A stretch of DNA of 32,027 nt from Kiritimatiellota bacterium (GTDB taxonomy: Bacteria; Verrucomicrobiota; Lentisphaeria; Victivallales; JAADHT01): positions 1 to 32,027 of the forward strand of contig JAUUYH010000006.1 of the NCBI GenBank assembly GCA_030590505.1. The letters are read 5' to 3'. How positions within the stretch are numbered: position 1 is the stretch's first letter; every line of letters starts with the position of its first letter. A program made the position numbers and the translations under genes. Positions 1 to 8,161 of this stretch are shown here, piece after piece. The notes beneath the pieces were generated by a model. The model was not told where the DNA came from. It worked only from the letters and a program-made list of their open reading frames with translations, and made no database searches.

Positions 1-136
1 CCCCCTGAAGACGAGATTTCCCAGACCGTTAAGGTCTCTAAAGGCTGGTTGAAGACTACAACCTTGATAGGCTGGAGCTGTAAGTACAGTAATGTATTCA
101 GGTTACCAGTACTAATAAGCCGTGCGACTTAACTAC
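1..136 (+). rRNA. rrl: 23S ribosomal RNA, 3' end (partial)
   Basis: The first ~135 bases match the conserved 3' end of bacterial 23S rRNA, including the GGTACTAATAAGCCGTGCG region and the terminal CTTAAC strand that pairs with the 5' end of the molecule. The 5' part lies outside the window. The 3' end is placed within a few bases by analogy with E. coli. It is followed on the same strand by 5S rRNA, the usual operon order. Confidence 0.95.
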
Positions 137-266
137 CTTTTTTTTCAAATTTGCGAATTTCGCAAATCTGAAAGGAAGGCGAGAATACCGTACATTGTGT
201 ATTCTGTTAGCCCTAATCTTCTTTTTTAATATTATAAGCCCTGATTTTCAGGACTTAATCGGTTTT
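137..266 (+). other. 23S-5S spacer with inverted repeats
   Basis: No tRNA is present in this spacer. It holds an inverted repeat at about 143-173 (core ATTTGCGA / TCGCAAAT, flanked by TTTCA / TGAAA), a second at 183-204 (GAATAC / GTATTC) and a third just before 5S (AAGCCCTGA / TCAGGACTT, one mismatch). These are plausible sites for RNase processing of the rRNA precursor. That role is inferred from position only. Confidence 0.5.
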
Positions 267-382
267 ACCCGGTGCGTATAGCGAAGTTGTCACACCCGTT
301 CCCTTCTCGAACACGGACGTTAAGGACTTCTGCGGCGATGGTACTACATTTTAGAGTGTGGGAGAGTAGCACGGTGCCGGGT
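267..382 (+). rRNA. rrf: 5S ribosomal RNA
   Basis: The ends ACCCGGTGC and GTGCCGGGT pair completely (with two G-U pairs) to form helix I, which sets the boundaries. Inside are the conserved CACACCCGTTCC and TCTCGAACACGG segments of loops B and C and the GGGAGAGTAG segment near the 3' end. Length of about 116 nt is normal for bacterial 5S. It lies ~130 bp after 23S and just before a strong terminator. Confidence 0.96.
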
Positions 383-391
383 TTTTATTCT

Positions 392-428
392 AAAAGCGAA
401 CTTATTCATTTAAGTTCGCTTTTTTTTT
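392..428 (+). terminator. Intrinsic terminator of the rRNA operon
   Basis: A perfect stem (AGCGAACTTA / TAAGTTCGCT, loop TTCATT) is followed by eight T residues, starting ~10 bp after the 5S gene. This is a standard Rho-independent terminator in the + direction. Confidence 0.93.
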
Positions 429-440
429 GCCTTTTTTCTC

Positions 441-463
441 AAATCCCACCAAGGTGGGTTTTA
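441..463 (+). terminator. Possible second (back-up) terminator
   Basis: CCCACC-AA-GGTGGG forms a six-pair GC-rich stem, extended by A-T pairs after one mismatch, with a TTTTATTT tract behind it. It follows the main rRNA terminator directly, as a tandem terminator would. The two-base loop means the innermost pair probably opens. Confidence 0.5.
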
Positions 464-1258
464 TTTCTCGTTGCTTGGGGCTATGTTTGTATAGAGGTCG
501 TTTATTTGTGTCCCCATTCAGCTGCCAAATGTGTTTTTTGATCACAGATTGAAGAGTTTTAGTGATTGTTGTAATAAATTTTCTGCGATATTCGCATATT
601 TAGCCCGTATTTTTTGCGAGTTAACGTGTTATTGTAGATCATTGATTGGTAAATATTAGTTGTTGTCCTTCAGGCTGTCAGCGTTAAGTTGAAACGTTCT
701 GATTTTAGCAGTTGAAAAATTGCCACTTATCTTGCTGTATTTTCTTCTGATTTCCTAATTCTTCGTTCTTTTCTTTGATTTTCTTCAAAAAAGTCCAATA
801 AAAATCATCTTTTCCCTCAACCTATATTTTTTTCTATGGATACATCTTTTGATGTGATAAGATAAAAAAGGTTTCATTGCTCACCAGTTTACAAATAAGA
901 ACTAACTGCTGTTTATTGCTGTTCTATGTTGCTAAATAGCATGATGTTCGACACAATTGGAGGCACAAATCTTAACCGTTGCAAGTTTGATGTCAAACCA
1001 ATTTTTACAACTTGATAATTTGCCTGGAGAGTGAAAATATCCGTGAGTCTTTGTGTAGGTTGAGCATTTATCTCGCTTTATTTTCTTTGAAAAACTTCTT
1101 GAAGAATTACTCTCAAGAAGCCTGGCTTTTTATGCCCAAATCCAAAAAAACAACTGTTATATTTGTGTTTAGAGTCATAGATTTAATCCGGTTAATAAAG
1201 GTAATACGCACAAGATAAAAAGCTTATTCGTATTCTTTTGTGTATTTTATGGGCTATG
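464..1258. other. Intergenic region with no gene recognised
   Basis: About 800 bp between the rRNA terminators and the converging membrane-protein gene. Open frames here are short, start with weak codons and look like random AT-rich translation. A small inverted repeat (ACATC-TTTT-GATGT, near 842-855) is the only local structure noted. I see no tRNA, promoter pair or decayed coding frame. Confidence 0.6.
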
Positions 1259-3268
1259 CTATGCTTTTATTTTCTTTCTGCATAAGAATTCTCTGCGAAT
1301 CCATGGGAATATTGAAATAAGGATAATTACTTCTGGAATAATCAATACTCGTTCCATTGCTCTTACATGCCACCATAACGGCATAACTGAAAACATGAAT
1401 GCAAACAATAGCAAAAAAGCACTTAAAACTCCGACCATCACTCCAATATACAAACTTTTCGGCTTCCTTATAGAGCGCTTCCTATAAATGACAAGCAAAA
1501 CTATATAAACGGCCAAGATAGAGACAATAATTCCAAGTCCTCTAATATTATAGAATGTTGTTTCAGTGAATACCTGTAGTATTTTTCCTGATTTTTTCAC
1601 CCATGCCTCGGAAAAGAAAGCAGGCATTCCCGTTATTGAAAAGTCTATTGACGCAGTTCTGAAAATGAATTTAGACATAAATAACGGAAGTAATCCTAGA
1701 ACTCCTGCAACTGTTGTAAAGAAAATAAATCTATATTTGTCTGATGAAATCGCAATTTTAATCTCTTTCCAGGATATCAAAAAAAGTGCGAATGCCATTG
1801 TTAAGGAATAAATCAGACCTTCTGTTTTCCACCAGCAACTCATGCTGAACATAAACATGGATAATATTAGAAAAGATTGTTTTTTCTCTGAATCAACAGC
1901 ATCCAGAAAACATTTAACGCAGTAAAAGCCTGTGAGGGTCTGACATATCAATAACGTTTCAGCATACATCGTGAATGTAATCATAAACCAAATCGTACTG
2001 GAAACAATCAGAGATGCAAGTAATACGGAAACCATACTTTTTCTTTCTGTGCCATAATTAAATAATTTAAGAAGCAGTATATAAGATATCGCACTCCAGA
2101 AAATGGGAACAAGTTTAATCAACCAATCGTCAATTCCTCCTGCAACTGACCAGCACCATGCAAGCATTATTGGATATCCTAACGGGTATTCAGGGTGTAT
2201 ATATATTGTTTCTGGATTTGTATAAAGATTCCCGATCTCTCCAGTTATGCAAAGTATTTTTGCTTTGAAAGCCCAGACCGCAACGCCAGGCCAGCTGGCA
2301 ACGGCCATACTCATGCCGTCAATAATCATCATTATGAAAAAGATAAGAAAGGATCCTGTGGCTATTATTATATAAAATCTATTTTTTTTAAAATTATTGA
2401 TAGATCGTTTGATTAACAGATTAAAATATTTATAAAATAAACTGTAATTTAATCCCTCGGTTACCTTATGGTCTGGACCTGTATTCTTTCTGATTGTCAA
2501 TATTAAACAGATAAAAGACGATAAAATAAGATAGACTGAGATAAAAAGCACGGGGTTCATTTTAAATCCGATTATTAGCAGAAAAAAAGTTATAAATGAC
2601 AAGAGAAAATGCCCAGCAAGAAGAGATGCTGTGAAATATATAAAACTATTGATTTTTAAATTCGGCAATAGGACTTTAAGAGTCCCTGCTCCTGGAAACA
2701 GAGGCAAAAGAAGAGCACATATAATTAAAAACAGTCCAAACATAACGTAGGATAAACTTTTTTTATTTGGAGTAGATGAAACTTTACCGTCAGATTTCAC
2801 ATTTTTACGTGTAAATAGTGTATATTCCTCTTTTGTTTCATTTTTGATAAAGTTATCTGCTTCTCCTTGCTGTTGCAAAAAATATTTGGCATTTAATAAA
2901 GTTTCAATAAGAAGATAATCACACTTTTTAAGATCTGTGTCGTATATAGAATGAACAGGTAGCGGGTAGTAACGATAATTAATCATTCCGAAAGTTGCAA
3001 TATCAATAACAGACGAGGGGGTTGGAGTTTTTGTGAATTTTACAAATAACCCTCTACTTCCTTCTATCCGATCGTCCAGTAATGATGTTATATCCAGTCG
3101 TTGTTTATAAAGTCTGTCATTAAAAACTTTGCCGTCAGTATGATTTTGAACAGCCCACTTTGTTCTGAAAATAATCCCCTGATAATCATAATAAAAGTGG
3201 ATCCCGATAAAGATAAGCAGCACAAGAACAAAACAAACTCTGAAGAATTTTAATAGGCTTAGTTTCAT
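1259..3268 (-). CDS. Multi-pass membrane protein, GT-C glycosyltransferase-like
   Basis: 669 residues. A membrane segment at residues ~5-27 is followed by a ~140-residue non-membrane stretch, then about ten hydrophobic segments from ~172 to the end. Residues 317-366 carry an Asp, then W-x-x-KAK, then HPEYPLGYP (358-366). This arrangement recalls the first extracytoplasmic loop of GT-C enzymes such as PMT/GT39, which transfer sugars from lipid-linked donors on the outer face of the membrane. Family placement is by motif only, and donor and acceptor are unknown. The ATG is preceded by a purine-rich AGAAGAAG, a weak ribosome binding site. It stands alone, converging on the rRNA operon. Alternative: a membrane protein of unknown function with a similar topology. 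Confidence 0.72.
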   Translation of the reverse strand: MKLSLLKFFRVCFVLVLLIFIGIHFYYDYQGIIFRTKWAVQNHTDGKVFNDRLYKQRLDITSLLDDRIEGSRGLFVKFTKTPTPSSVIDIATFGMINYRYYPLPVHSIYDTDLKKCDYLLIETLLNAKYFLQQQGEADNFIKNETKEEYTLFTRKNVKSDGKVSSTPNKKSLSYVMFGLFLIICALLLPLFPGAGTLKVLLPNLKINSFIYFTASLLAGHFLLSFITFFLLIIGFKMNPVLFISVYLILSSFICLILTIRKNTGPDHKVTEGLNYSLFYKYFNLLIKRSINNFKKNRFYIIIATGSFLIFFIMMIIDGMSMAVASWPGVAVWAFKAKILCITGEIGNLYTNPETIYIHPEYPLGYPIMLAWCWSVAGGIDDWLIKLVPIFWSAISYILLLKLFNYGTERKSMVSVLLASLIVSSTIWFMITFTMYAETLLICQTLTGFYCVKCFLDAVDSEKKQSFLILSMFMFSMSCWWKTEGLIYSLTMAFALFLISWKEIKIAISSDKYRFIFFTTVAGVLGLLPLFMSKFIFRTASIDFSITGMPAFFSEAWVKKSGKILQVFTETTFYNIRGLGIIVSILAVYIVLLVIYRKRSIRKPKSLYIGVMVGVLSAFLLLFAFMFSVMPLWWHVRAMERVLIIPEVIILISIFPWIRREFLCRKKIKA

Positions 3269-3665
3269 AAATATTTACTTCTTCTTTTATTACAGATTTT
3301 TACCATGTTTTCGAGCAAGGTAACGATTGCGAAATAACACGCCATGGAGTATCATGAAGGGATACTGATAAGTAAACCAGTAATCTAACTAATCAATCAA
3401 TAAGGGACCTGAGTGATAGAGAAAGCGGATGTGTATTTCACAAGCAATGATGATCAGAATTAAAAGTTTTTTTCGATTCTCTAAAAGCAAATTTCCAATT
3501 CGAGTTCTATTAAAATAAGGCACCCGTTTATTTATCCCGCTGTTGCGGTATTCCAGCAACAGATGAACCAATAAATGTTTTCAACATCTTTCTATTTTTC
3601 TGCTTTTCGCATTCTCTCGTACCTTTATTGGACAGAAATCTTCCTTTATTCGTGTCCATTATTGG
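3269..3665. other. Intergenic region, hairpins only
   Basis: Nearly 400 bp separates the hydrolase stop from the membrane-protein start. It has a stem CTGTTGC / GCAACAG with a nine-base loop near 3540-3565, and TGGACA / TGTCCA flanking an 18-base loop near 3630-3660, just past the hydrolase stop. Neither has a T tract, so neither is a convincing terminator. A 60-codon frame at 3389-3571 on the - strand has no ribosome binding site and resembles nothing I know. Confidence 0.5.
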
Positions 3666-4853
3666 TTAATATTGTTTTTCCTCTTCATGATTTTTAGAAG
3701 CCTTTGTGCTGTTTTTAATACTGAAGAGCCATGGGATTAAATCAGGTTCGGCATAAGCCCAGAGCCAGGCAGCATGGCGGTTTCCTTTTACTTTTTTACG
3801 GTTTCCTTTTGCATCCGTTCGATATTTTATATATTCAGTATATTTCGCTTCCCCTCCACAATTAGCAAATTTAACCAACATCTTTGCTCCACCTTTACGT
3901 GCTTTCATTTTTTCATTTGGATTGTTAAACGCCCAGACAGAATGTTTTTTTATTTTATCGGTAATCATAGGCACCATTTCGTCATATCCGCATGCGACGG
4001 GAAATGCCGCGGCAAAAAAATCAGGAAACTTGAGAAGAGATTCCCAGGCAGCAAAACCACCAGAAGAGAGCCCGGTTACGTAAATACGTTTCTCATCTAT
4101 TCCTGGAAATTCTCTAAGCATTTTTTTTATAATACCTATAACCGGCAGTAGATTCATACTTACGCAACCTTCATTCATATTGCACCAGCTACTACCGTTT
4201 AAAACTTTGCCATTAAGCTGTGGAGCAAGAAAAAAACAGGGATATTTTTTTTGATTTTTAGGATCAATAAAGGTGAAAATTTGCGGATGTTTGGCCAGTT
4301 TGTATTCATCCCCTTTTCCATGAAGAAAAACAACAAGCGGCACCTTTTTATCTTTTTTTATATTCTTTTTATCAGGAACAAAATAAAAATATTCCATTAT
4401 CGGGATTTTGCTTGCAACATAATACGGATCGACTTTCCAGAGCTTATTGCTGCCAGCGAGTTTTGTAAGTTCGCTACCGATATTTTTATACTCATCACGC
4501 TTCAATAAATCAACCATAGGGACAAGTTTTTCTTTGAATTCGTTCAGATTGAAATCATTGGGTAAGCGGCTTTTTACAGGAATGGCCTTCCCGTAAATAT
4601 GAAGTGGCGGCAAGCGTCTTTCTGCTTCCTCCTCAGATAACTGAGAGCGCTTTAAAAGAACTTTTTGCCCATCTGTAAGAATCACCTGTAACTCGTTTTT
4701 TCCACTTCTCCGAAGCACAGAAAATGTCAGTTCCCCCCCGTTTTTTAATTTCAACGGGGCTGCAAAACCCGCAGATATGCTTAGAAGGAGGATCAAGCAT
4801 AAGGGGAATTTGATTCTGCTTCTTTGCCTGAATATTAACTTTGTACATCTCAT
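3666..4853 (-). CDS. Secreted alpha/beta-hydrolase (esterase/peptidase-like) with N-terminal SHD1-like domain
   Basis: 395 residues. A signal peptide (residues 1-31, cleavage near GFA-A) leads into a short beta domain (~33-80, with DGQKVLLKRSQLSEEEAE) resembling the SHD1-like modules common in Planctomycetes and relatives. The hydrolase domain (~165-378) has the oxyanion motif FLHGKG (176-181), nucleophile elbow GLSSGG with Ser263, and C-terminal His360 in NRHAAWLWAY, the pattern of PHB-depolymerase or predicted-peptidase type enzymes. The usual F-H-G-x-x-D acid strand reads F-N-N-P-N-E (309-314), so the acid may be Glu314 or lie elsewhere. The start overlaps the stop of the gene before it as ATGA and has no Shine-Dalgarno, so it is probably translated by coupling. 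It is the last gene of its unit. Substrate unknown. Confidence 0.8.
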   Translation of the reverse strand: MRCTKLIFRQRSRIKFPLCLILLLSISAGFAAPLKLKNGGELTFSVLRRSGKNELQVILTDGQKVLLKRSQLSEEEAERRLPPLHIYGKAIPVKSRLPNDFNLNEFKEKLVPMVDLLKRDEYKNIGSELTKLAGSNKLWKVDPYYVASKIPIMEYFYFVPDKKNIKKDKKVPLVVFLHGKGDEYKLAKHPQIFTFIDPKNQKKYPCFFLAPQLNGKVLNGSSWCNMNEGCVSMNLLPVIGIIKKMLREFPGIDEKRIYVTGLSSGGFAAWESLLKFPDFFAAAFPVACGYDEMVPMITDKIKKHSVWAFNNPNEKMKARKGGAKMLVKFANCGGEAKYTEYIKYRTDAKGNRKKVKGNRHAAWLWAYAEPDLIPWLFSIKNSTKASKNHEEEKQY

Positions 4854-5605
4854 TCTTTTGTTTTAATAACTCTTTTTATCGTGATTGTGTTTAGAACTGT
4901 CTGCGTAGGTGCTTTGCTAGAAAAATCAAGTTGAATTTTTTGCGGGGTCAATTTCCCTGAAACAAGTTTTAATTTTCCTTCCATCGCGTTATCCTGAAAA
5001 AACTGCATCTGTTCATTTCCCATCATCTTTCCGAGATTTTTTTTCTCAGAGCTAATAAGGGTAAAGGTATCATTCGTTGATTTTTTGATTTCTATTTTCT
5101 TAAATGTTGCCATCATTTGCAATTTTTTTATGGAAGCAGGTTTTAGAATAAATGAATCTGAAATTTCAAATTCTTTTTCAGCGGGGATCAATGCTCCGAA
5201 AATGGCACACAACATCATTTTTGAACCTTCATTCAAATCACGTTTATTAATTGCGGGAACAATATCAACCTGCCCGTTCTTTTCGTTCAATAAAAATTCC
5301 CACTTATTGCTTTTGCCATCAAGAGTAGATTTACAGATGAATTTCCATTTTCTGCCCGAATCACTTTTTATCTTTTTGACAACTACCTTAATTGATATAT
5401 TAATCTCATGCTTTCCCTGTGACTTCATCATTTGTTGTTTTTGTTCTTTTGTAAGTTTCTGGAGCATCTTCATTGGAAAATTAGAATTAATCATGGTTTT
5501 TACATTCCCAGAATATTCTCCAGTGAGGTCAATTTCGCCACCAAGTAATGCGCTTGTTGACGCAACTACAATTATTACAAATAATGTATGCATTTTATTT
5601 TTCAT
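4850..5605 (-). CDS. Secreted protein of unknown function (251 aa), paralogue of next upstream gene
   Basis: A signal peptide (residues ~1-22, ending LLGG) is followed by IDLTGEYSG at the mature N-terminus. The rest is Lys-rich and predicted beta-rich, with no catalytic motif I recognise. It shares with the 241-aa product of the neighbouring gene the [IF]-x-L-x-G-x-YS start, an F-[GS]-[AS]-LIP-x-E motif in the middle, and an F-S-x-x-x-P/T then basic C-terminal strand, so the two look like distant paralogues. Its start overlaps the 3' end of that gene by 11 nt, with an AAGGAAAG ribosome binding site inside it, and it overlaps the hydrolase gene by 4 nt. Function unknown; tight coupling suggests the three act together outside the cytoplasm. 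Confidence 0.78.
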   Translation of the reverse strand: MKNKMHTLFVIIVVASTSALLGGEIDLTGEYSGNVKTMINSNFPMKMLQKLTKEQKQQMMKSQGKHEINISIKVVVKKIKSDSGRKWKFICKSTLDGKSNKWEFLLNEKNGQVDIVPAINKRDLNEGSKMMLCAIFGALIPAEKEFEISDSFILKPASIKKLQMMATFKKIEIKKSTNDTFTLISSEKKNLGKMMGNEQMQFFQDNAMEGKLKLVSGKLTPQKIQLDFSSKAPTQTVLNTITIKRVIKTKE

Positions 5606-6320
5606 GTTTGGCTTTCCTTGTTAATATTAATGAATAGCAACCTTTTAAATATTTGTGTAACTTTGTTGTTGGGCTAAAAAAGGTAACCGTAACTTTAGAT
5701 AATGAATACTGCGAGAGGTTTTTCTCTTTAACATAAAGGATCTTTTTCTCTATTTTTGCTACAAAACGATTAGATTTCTTTTCCCCAACCTTAATGCCAC
5801 GTTCTAATCGACCATATCCTGAAAAAAGAAATTTATTGCTATCTCCTGTAATAGAATATTCTTCTGCAAAAGTAAAGGAATCTTTGACCATTAGAAGTTC
5901 AGTTTTAGATTCTGCACCATTTTGTTTTTTTAGTATTATTTTAACATTTTCATTTGGAATTAAACTAGAAAAAAGAAGTTCCTTAATAAGAAAATATTGC
6001 TTCTCAAAATTGTCGCTGCCCTTTTCCTTTTTTATGTATATTTTATCAAGATGCAAAAAATGTGTTCTTTTATTGAATTCAAATGTTATAATAGTATTTT
6101 TTTTATCTTGTATCTTAACATGCAATGTCCCCGTGTCTTTAGGTATAATCTCCATTTTATATTTGGAAGTTAATACATCAACAGACTCTTTGTCTTTTTT
6201 TTCTGACATAACAATCGAATAATGTCCAACAAGATTAAATTCGTCTGCATTTAAGTTTAGGCTGAAAAGCAATGAATAAAATAAATAAATAATTAATAAT
6301 AGTGATTGTAGGATATTCAT
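5595..6320 (-). CDS. Secreted protein of unknown function (241 aa)
   Basis: The N-terminus is strongly hydrophobic (residues ~4-24) and ends ...NLNA-DEF, a likely signal peptide. Mature protein starts FNLVGHYSI and includes LLFSSLIPNE, both shared with the 251-aa product downstream. Very rich in Lys, Ile and Phe; no known domain recognised. Its ATG lies two bases after the stop of a 52-codon ORF and has no Shine-Dalgarno of its own, so translation probably depends on ribosomes finishing that ORF. It is transcribed from the promoter at 6575-6604. Confidence 0.75.
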   Translation of the reverse strand: MNILQSLLLIIYLFYSLLFSLNLNADEFNLVGHYSIVMSEKKDKESVDVLTSKYKMEIIPKDTGTLHVKIQDKKNTIITFEFNKRTHFLHLDKIYIKKEKGSDNFEKQYFLIKELLFSSLIPNENVKIILKKQNGAESKTELLMVKDSFTFAEEYSITGDSNKFLFSGYGRLERGIKVGEKKSNRFVAKIEKKILYVKEKNLSQYSLSKVTVTFFSPTTKLHKYLKGCYSLILTRKAKHEK

Positions 6321-6322
6321 TG

Positions 6323-6481
6323 TTATTTTACGATTGTAAATAGTGCATGAAAAGTAGTGTCAGGCGTTGCGACATATCCTTGAGCCTTGGCTACAGCTAA
6401 GCTAGCATCTGCACCAGTTGCCATGATGCAAAGCATCACCATAATCGAAATCATAAAGATTTCCCAAAATTTCGTTTTCAT
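6323..6481 (-). CDS. 52-residue ORF with signal peptide; leader ORF or truncated gene
   Basis: ATG at 6479-6481 is preceded by GGAGGGTAAGGA, the best ribosome binding site of the unit. The product starts MKTKFWEIFMISIMVMLCIM, then AT, and goes on ~30 residues to TIVK and stop. The first 22 residues equal those of the 121-aa product at 8155-8520, and the DNA differs by one synonymous base there. After that the two diverge. It may be a coupled leader peptide for the 241-aa gene two bases downstream, a very small secreted protein, or what is left of a gene whose body was lost. Too short to decide from sequence alone. Confidence 0.6.
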   Translation of the reverse strand: MKTKFWEIFMISIMVMLCIMATGADASLAVAKAQGYVATPDTTFHALFTIVK

Positions 6482-6648
6482 TCCTTACCCTCCATAAACG
6501 GTTTTAATTTTTAAAGCATACTTTTAGAGTTTATAATTCTGCCTTTTAGTATTCTTCATAACACGAAAAATTGTAAAATACCCCCCCCCTTTTTTGATTG
6601 TCAAGTTGGTTTTTAAAGAAAATTCGTTTTTTGTTTGACATTGTATGG
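6417..6648 (-). repeat. Copy A of duplicated promoter / 5' UTR / signal-peptide cassette
   Basis: About 232 bp that aligns end to end with 8456-8686. Almost identical blocks are: the signal-peptide codons and ribosome binding site, a 5' UTR block of ~42 bp without a mismatch (~6485-6530), and the block around and upstream of the -35 box. The stretch between the -10 box and the UTR block is diverged. Sequences after the signal peptide are unrelated. Confidence 0.9.
6575..6604 (-). promoter_or_regulatory. Promoter of the 52-aa/241-aa/251-aa/hydrolase unit, with poly-G spacer
   Basis: On the - strand, TTGACA (6599-6604) and TATTTT (6575-6580) are separated by 18 bases, about nine of which are a run of G (C on the + strand, ~6581-6589). 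The same -35 and a matching -10 occur in copy B without the run. A homopolymer here can change the spacer length by slippage. Confidence 0.7.
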
Positions 6649-6672
6649 TGTGTGAATTTTTCTCACGTTTTA

Positions 6673-7497
6673 TTAATTCAAAAACTTTTTGGATAAATAA
6701 GTGTTCATCTCTGAAGTGAAAGATGGGGATTGAATTACTTCAAGTTTTGACATTACATCTTTTTTATATTTATTTGGTATATTTATTTTATATTGAGTAA
6801 TGCAATTTTCCCACCATTGTCTAAATTTTTCTTGAAGAAGTAATGAGTGAATCGTATCTTTATTCATTTTAGATGTTGTACCTTGATTTTTAGACTCAAG
6901 GAGCTTATTCTTTTCTTCTGTTTCTTTTTCTGTGATTTGGAAATTGGATTTTAATTTATTAAGCAAAACCCATTTGTATAAATCCATTTTAAATGAACTA
7001 AACGTTTTGCTCAGCATATCCTCCTTTGATTTAGGGGCAAGCATTTCATATTCTGCTATTTTATGTTTAGAATTATATTTTTTTAGTAATGACTTCCACT
7101 CTGTTTCGGAAACTTTTCCTTTTAGTATTTCATTATAAATCAAATCTGAATTATCATTATCAATGTAAACTTTTTTCAGAGCTTTTAGGCGTAAATCTAT
7201 TGATTGTATCAGTTGCGCTGCAATTTCAGAATTAAAGCCAAGATCTTTGAAATAAAACTCCATTATACTCTTGATCTCTTTATCTTTAATTGTGATATTA
7301 TTTTTTAACAGCTCTGCCTGTAATATTTCATTTTTCAAGGTTCTGGCACATTTCATAATAGTAGTTTTATAAGAATTATTCTGAAGGATAATCTTCAAAT
7401 CCTTGTCATTGAATTCCATGATGATATTTGCTGCTTTTAAATGAATGCCAGAAATCATAATTAGCATAATCATACTATTGATATATTTATTTTTCAT
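6673..7497 (-). CDS. Secreted protein with possible SurA-like N-terminal fold
   Basis: 274 residues. A signal peptide (~1-23, ...HLKA-AN) is followed by a helical, Lys/Glu-rich protein. Residues ~45-90 (KNEILQAELLKNNITIKDKEI...) and the C-terminal LLLQEKFRQWWENCITQYKINIPNKY recall the N- and C-terminal parts of SurA/PpiC-type periplasmic chaperones, in which a peptidyl-prolyl isomerase domain usually sits between. No such domain is evident. The start overlaps the preceding frame's end by 11 nt. A remnant of a second copy of its 3' end lies at 8669-8757. The chaperone assignment is a low-confidence guess from helix pattern and motif layout. Confidence 0.6.
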   Translation of the reverse strand: MKNKYINSMIMLIMISGIHLKAANIIMEFNDKDLKIILQNNSYKTTIMKCARTLKNEILQAELLKNNITIKDKEIKSIMEFYFKDLGFNSEIAAQLIQSIDLRLKALKKVYIDNDNSDLIYNEILKGKVSETEWKSLLKKYNSKHKIAEYEMLAPKSKEDMLSKTFSSFKMDLYKWVLLNKLKSNFQITEKETEEKNKLLESKNQGTTSKMNKDTIHSLLLQEKFRQWWENCITQYKINIPNKYKKDVMSKLEVIQSPSFTSEMNTYLSKKFLN

Positions 7498-8161
7498 AGT
7501 TACTTATCCTCTTTAAGAATCTATTTACTATTTTCAAAGACCCTATAAGAACTTCATGAACGTTTTGAGTTTTATTATAGATTGAAGTACAGTGAGCAAT
7601 TCCATCCACTGTTTTTTTGTCAATCCACTTATTATAAGACAATTTTCTCTGTGGAGTTGATGGATCATGGGAACTTGCATATTTCATTTGTTTTTCATTT
7701 TCTTCAAAAGAATATTTGTGATTTTCAACCCAAATAACGATATCCCCTGAATGGTGGCGATGAAATTTCAACCAAGCCGAAGATGCACCTAAGAACAATG
7801 TTTTTCCAATGTTTTTGATTGAATAAACAACATTGTAATTATAAAATTCTGTTGCACCGTGAGTGTAAGCAAAAATACCACCGCCTTCATACTTTCCATA
7901 TCCAAATAATTTTCCTCTAGTTGTTGATATGATTTTAGAGACGGTAGTTTTTATATTTACGCTCCCTCCATAATCTAACGTAAGTTTTATATTTGTCTTC
8001 GTATTTTTGTTTAATCTAAGTTCATCTTGATCAAAGGTAAAAAAGAATTTCCCTGATACTAATTTAGTTTGTTTTTTATTGAAAATGGCTTGTGCAGAAA
8101 AAGCCTTTGGTTCAAGTAAGTAATTAACTTTTGTTGCACTTGGAGTTGTCGCATCTACCAA
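7487..8161 (-). CDS. C-terminal part of a probably frame-split secreted protein (224 codons)
   Basis: The open frame runs from a TTG at 8161 with no ribosome binding site, no signal peptide and no in-frame ATG for well over 100 codons. It overlaps the stop of the 121-aa frame by 7 nt. One extra T in the TTTTT run at ~8162-8166 would join the two into one ~345-residue secreted protein. Content: beta-rich N-terminal half (GKFFFTFDQDELRLN..., GYGKYEGGGIF), then FLGASSAWLKFHRHHSGDIVIWVENHKYSF and a basic C-terminus. No family recognised. It could be a real separate gene made by reinitiation, but the lack of a start signal argues against that. Confidence 0.6.
   Translation of the reverse strand: MVDATTPSATKVNYLLEPKAFSAQAIFNKKQTKLVSGKFFFTFDQDELRLNKNTKTNIKLTLDYGGSVNIKTTVSKIISTTRGKLFGYGKYEGGGIFAYTHGATEFYNYNVVYSIKNIGKTLFLGASSAWLKFHRHHSGDIVIWVENHKYSFEENEKQMKYASSHDPSTPQRKLSYNKWIDKKTVDGIAHCTSIYNKTQNVHEVLIGSLKIVNRFLKRISNYEK

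Noticed and set aside
272-541. 89-codon frame across the 5S gene and terminator, + strand
   Set aside because: It overlaps 5S rRNA and reads through the terminator hairpin; its composition is that of the RNA gene.
1012-1218. 68-codon frame in the rRNA-downstream gap, + strand
   Set aside because: TTG start, no ribosome binding site, no recognisable domain; typical of chance frames in AT-rich DNA.
3389-3571. 60-codon frame between hydrolase and membrane protein, - strand
   Set aside because: No ribosome binding site or family resemblance, and it is interrupted by local inverted repeats. Kept as non-coding.
5085-5624. 179-codon frame, + strand, opposite the 251-aa gene
   Set aside because: Antisense shadow. 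The - strand frame has a signal peptide, a ribosome binding site and operon overlaps.
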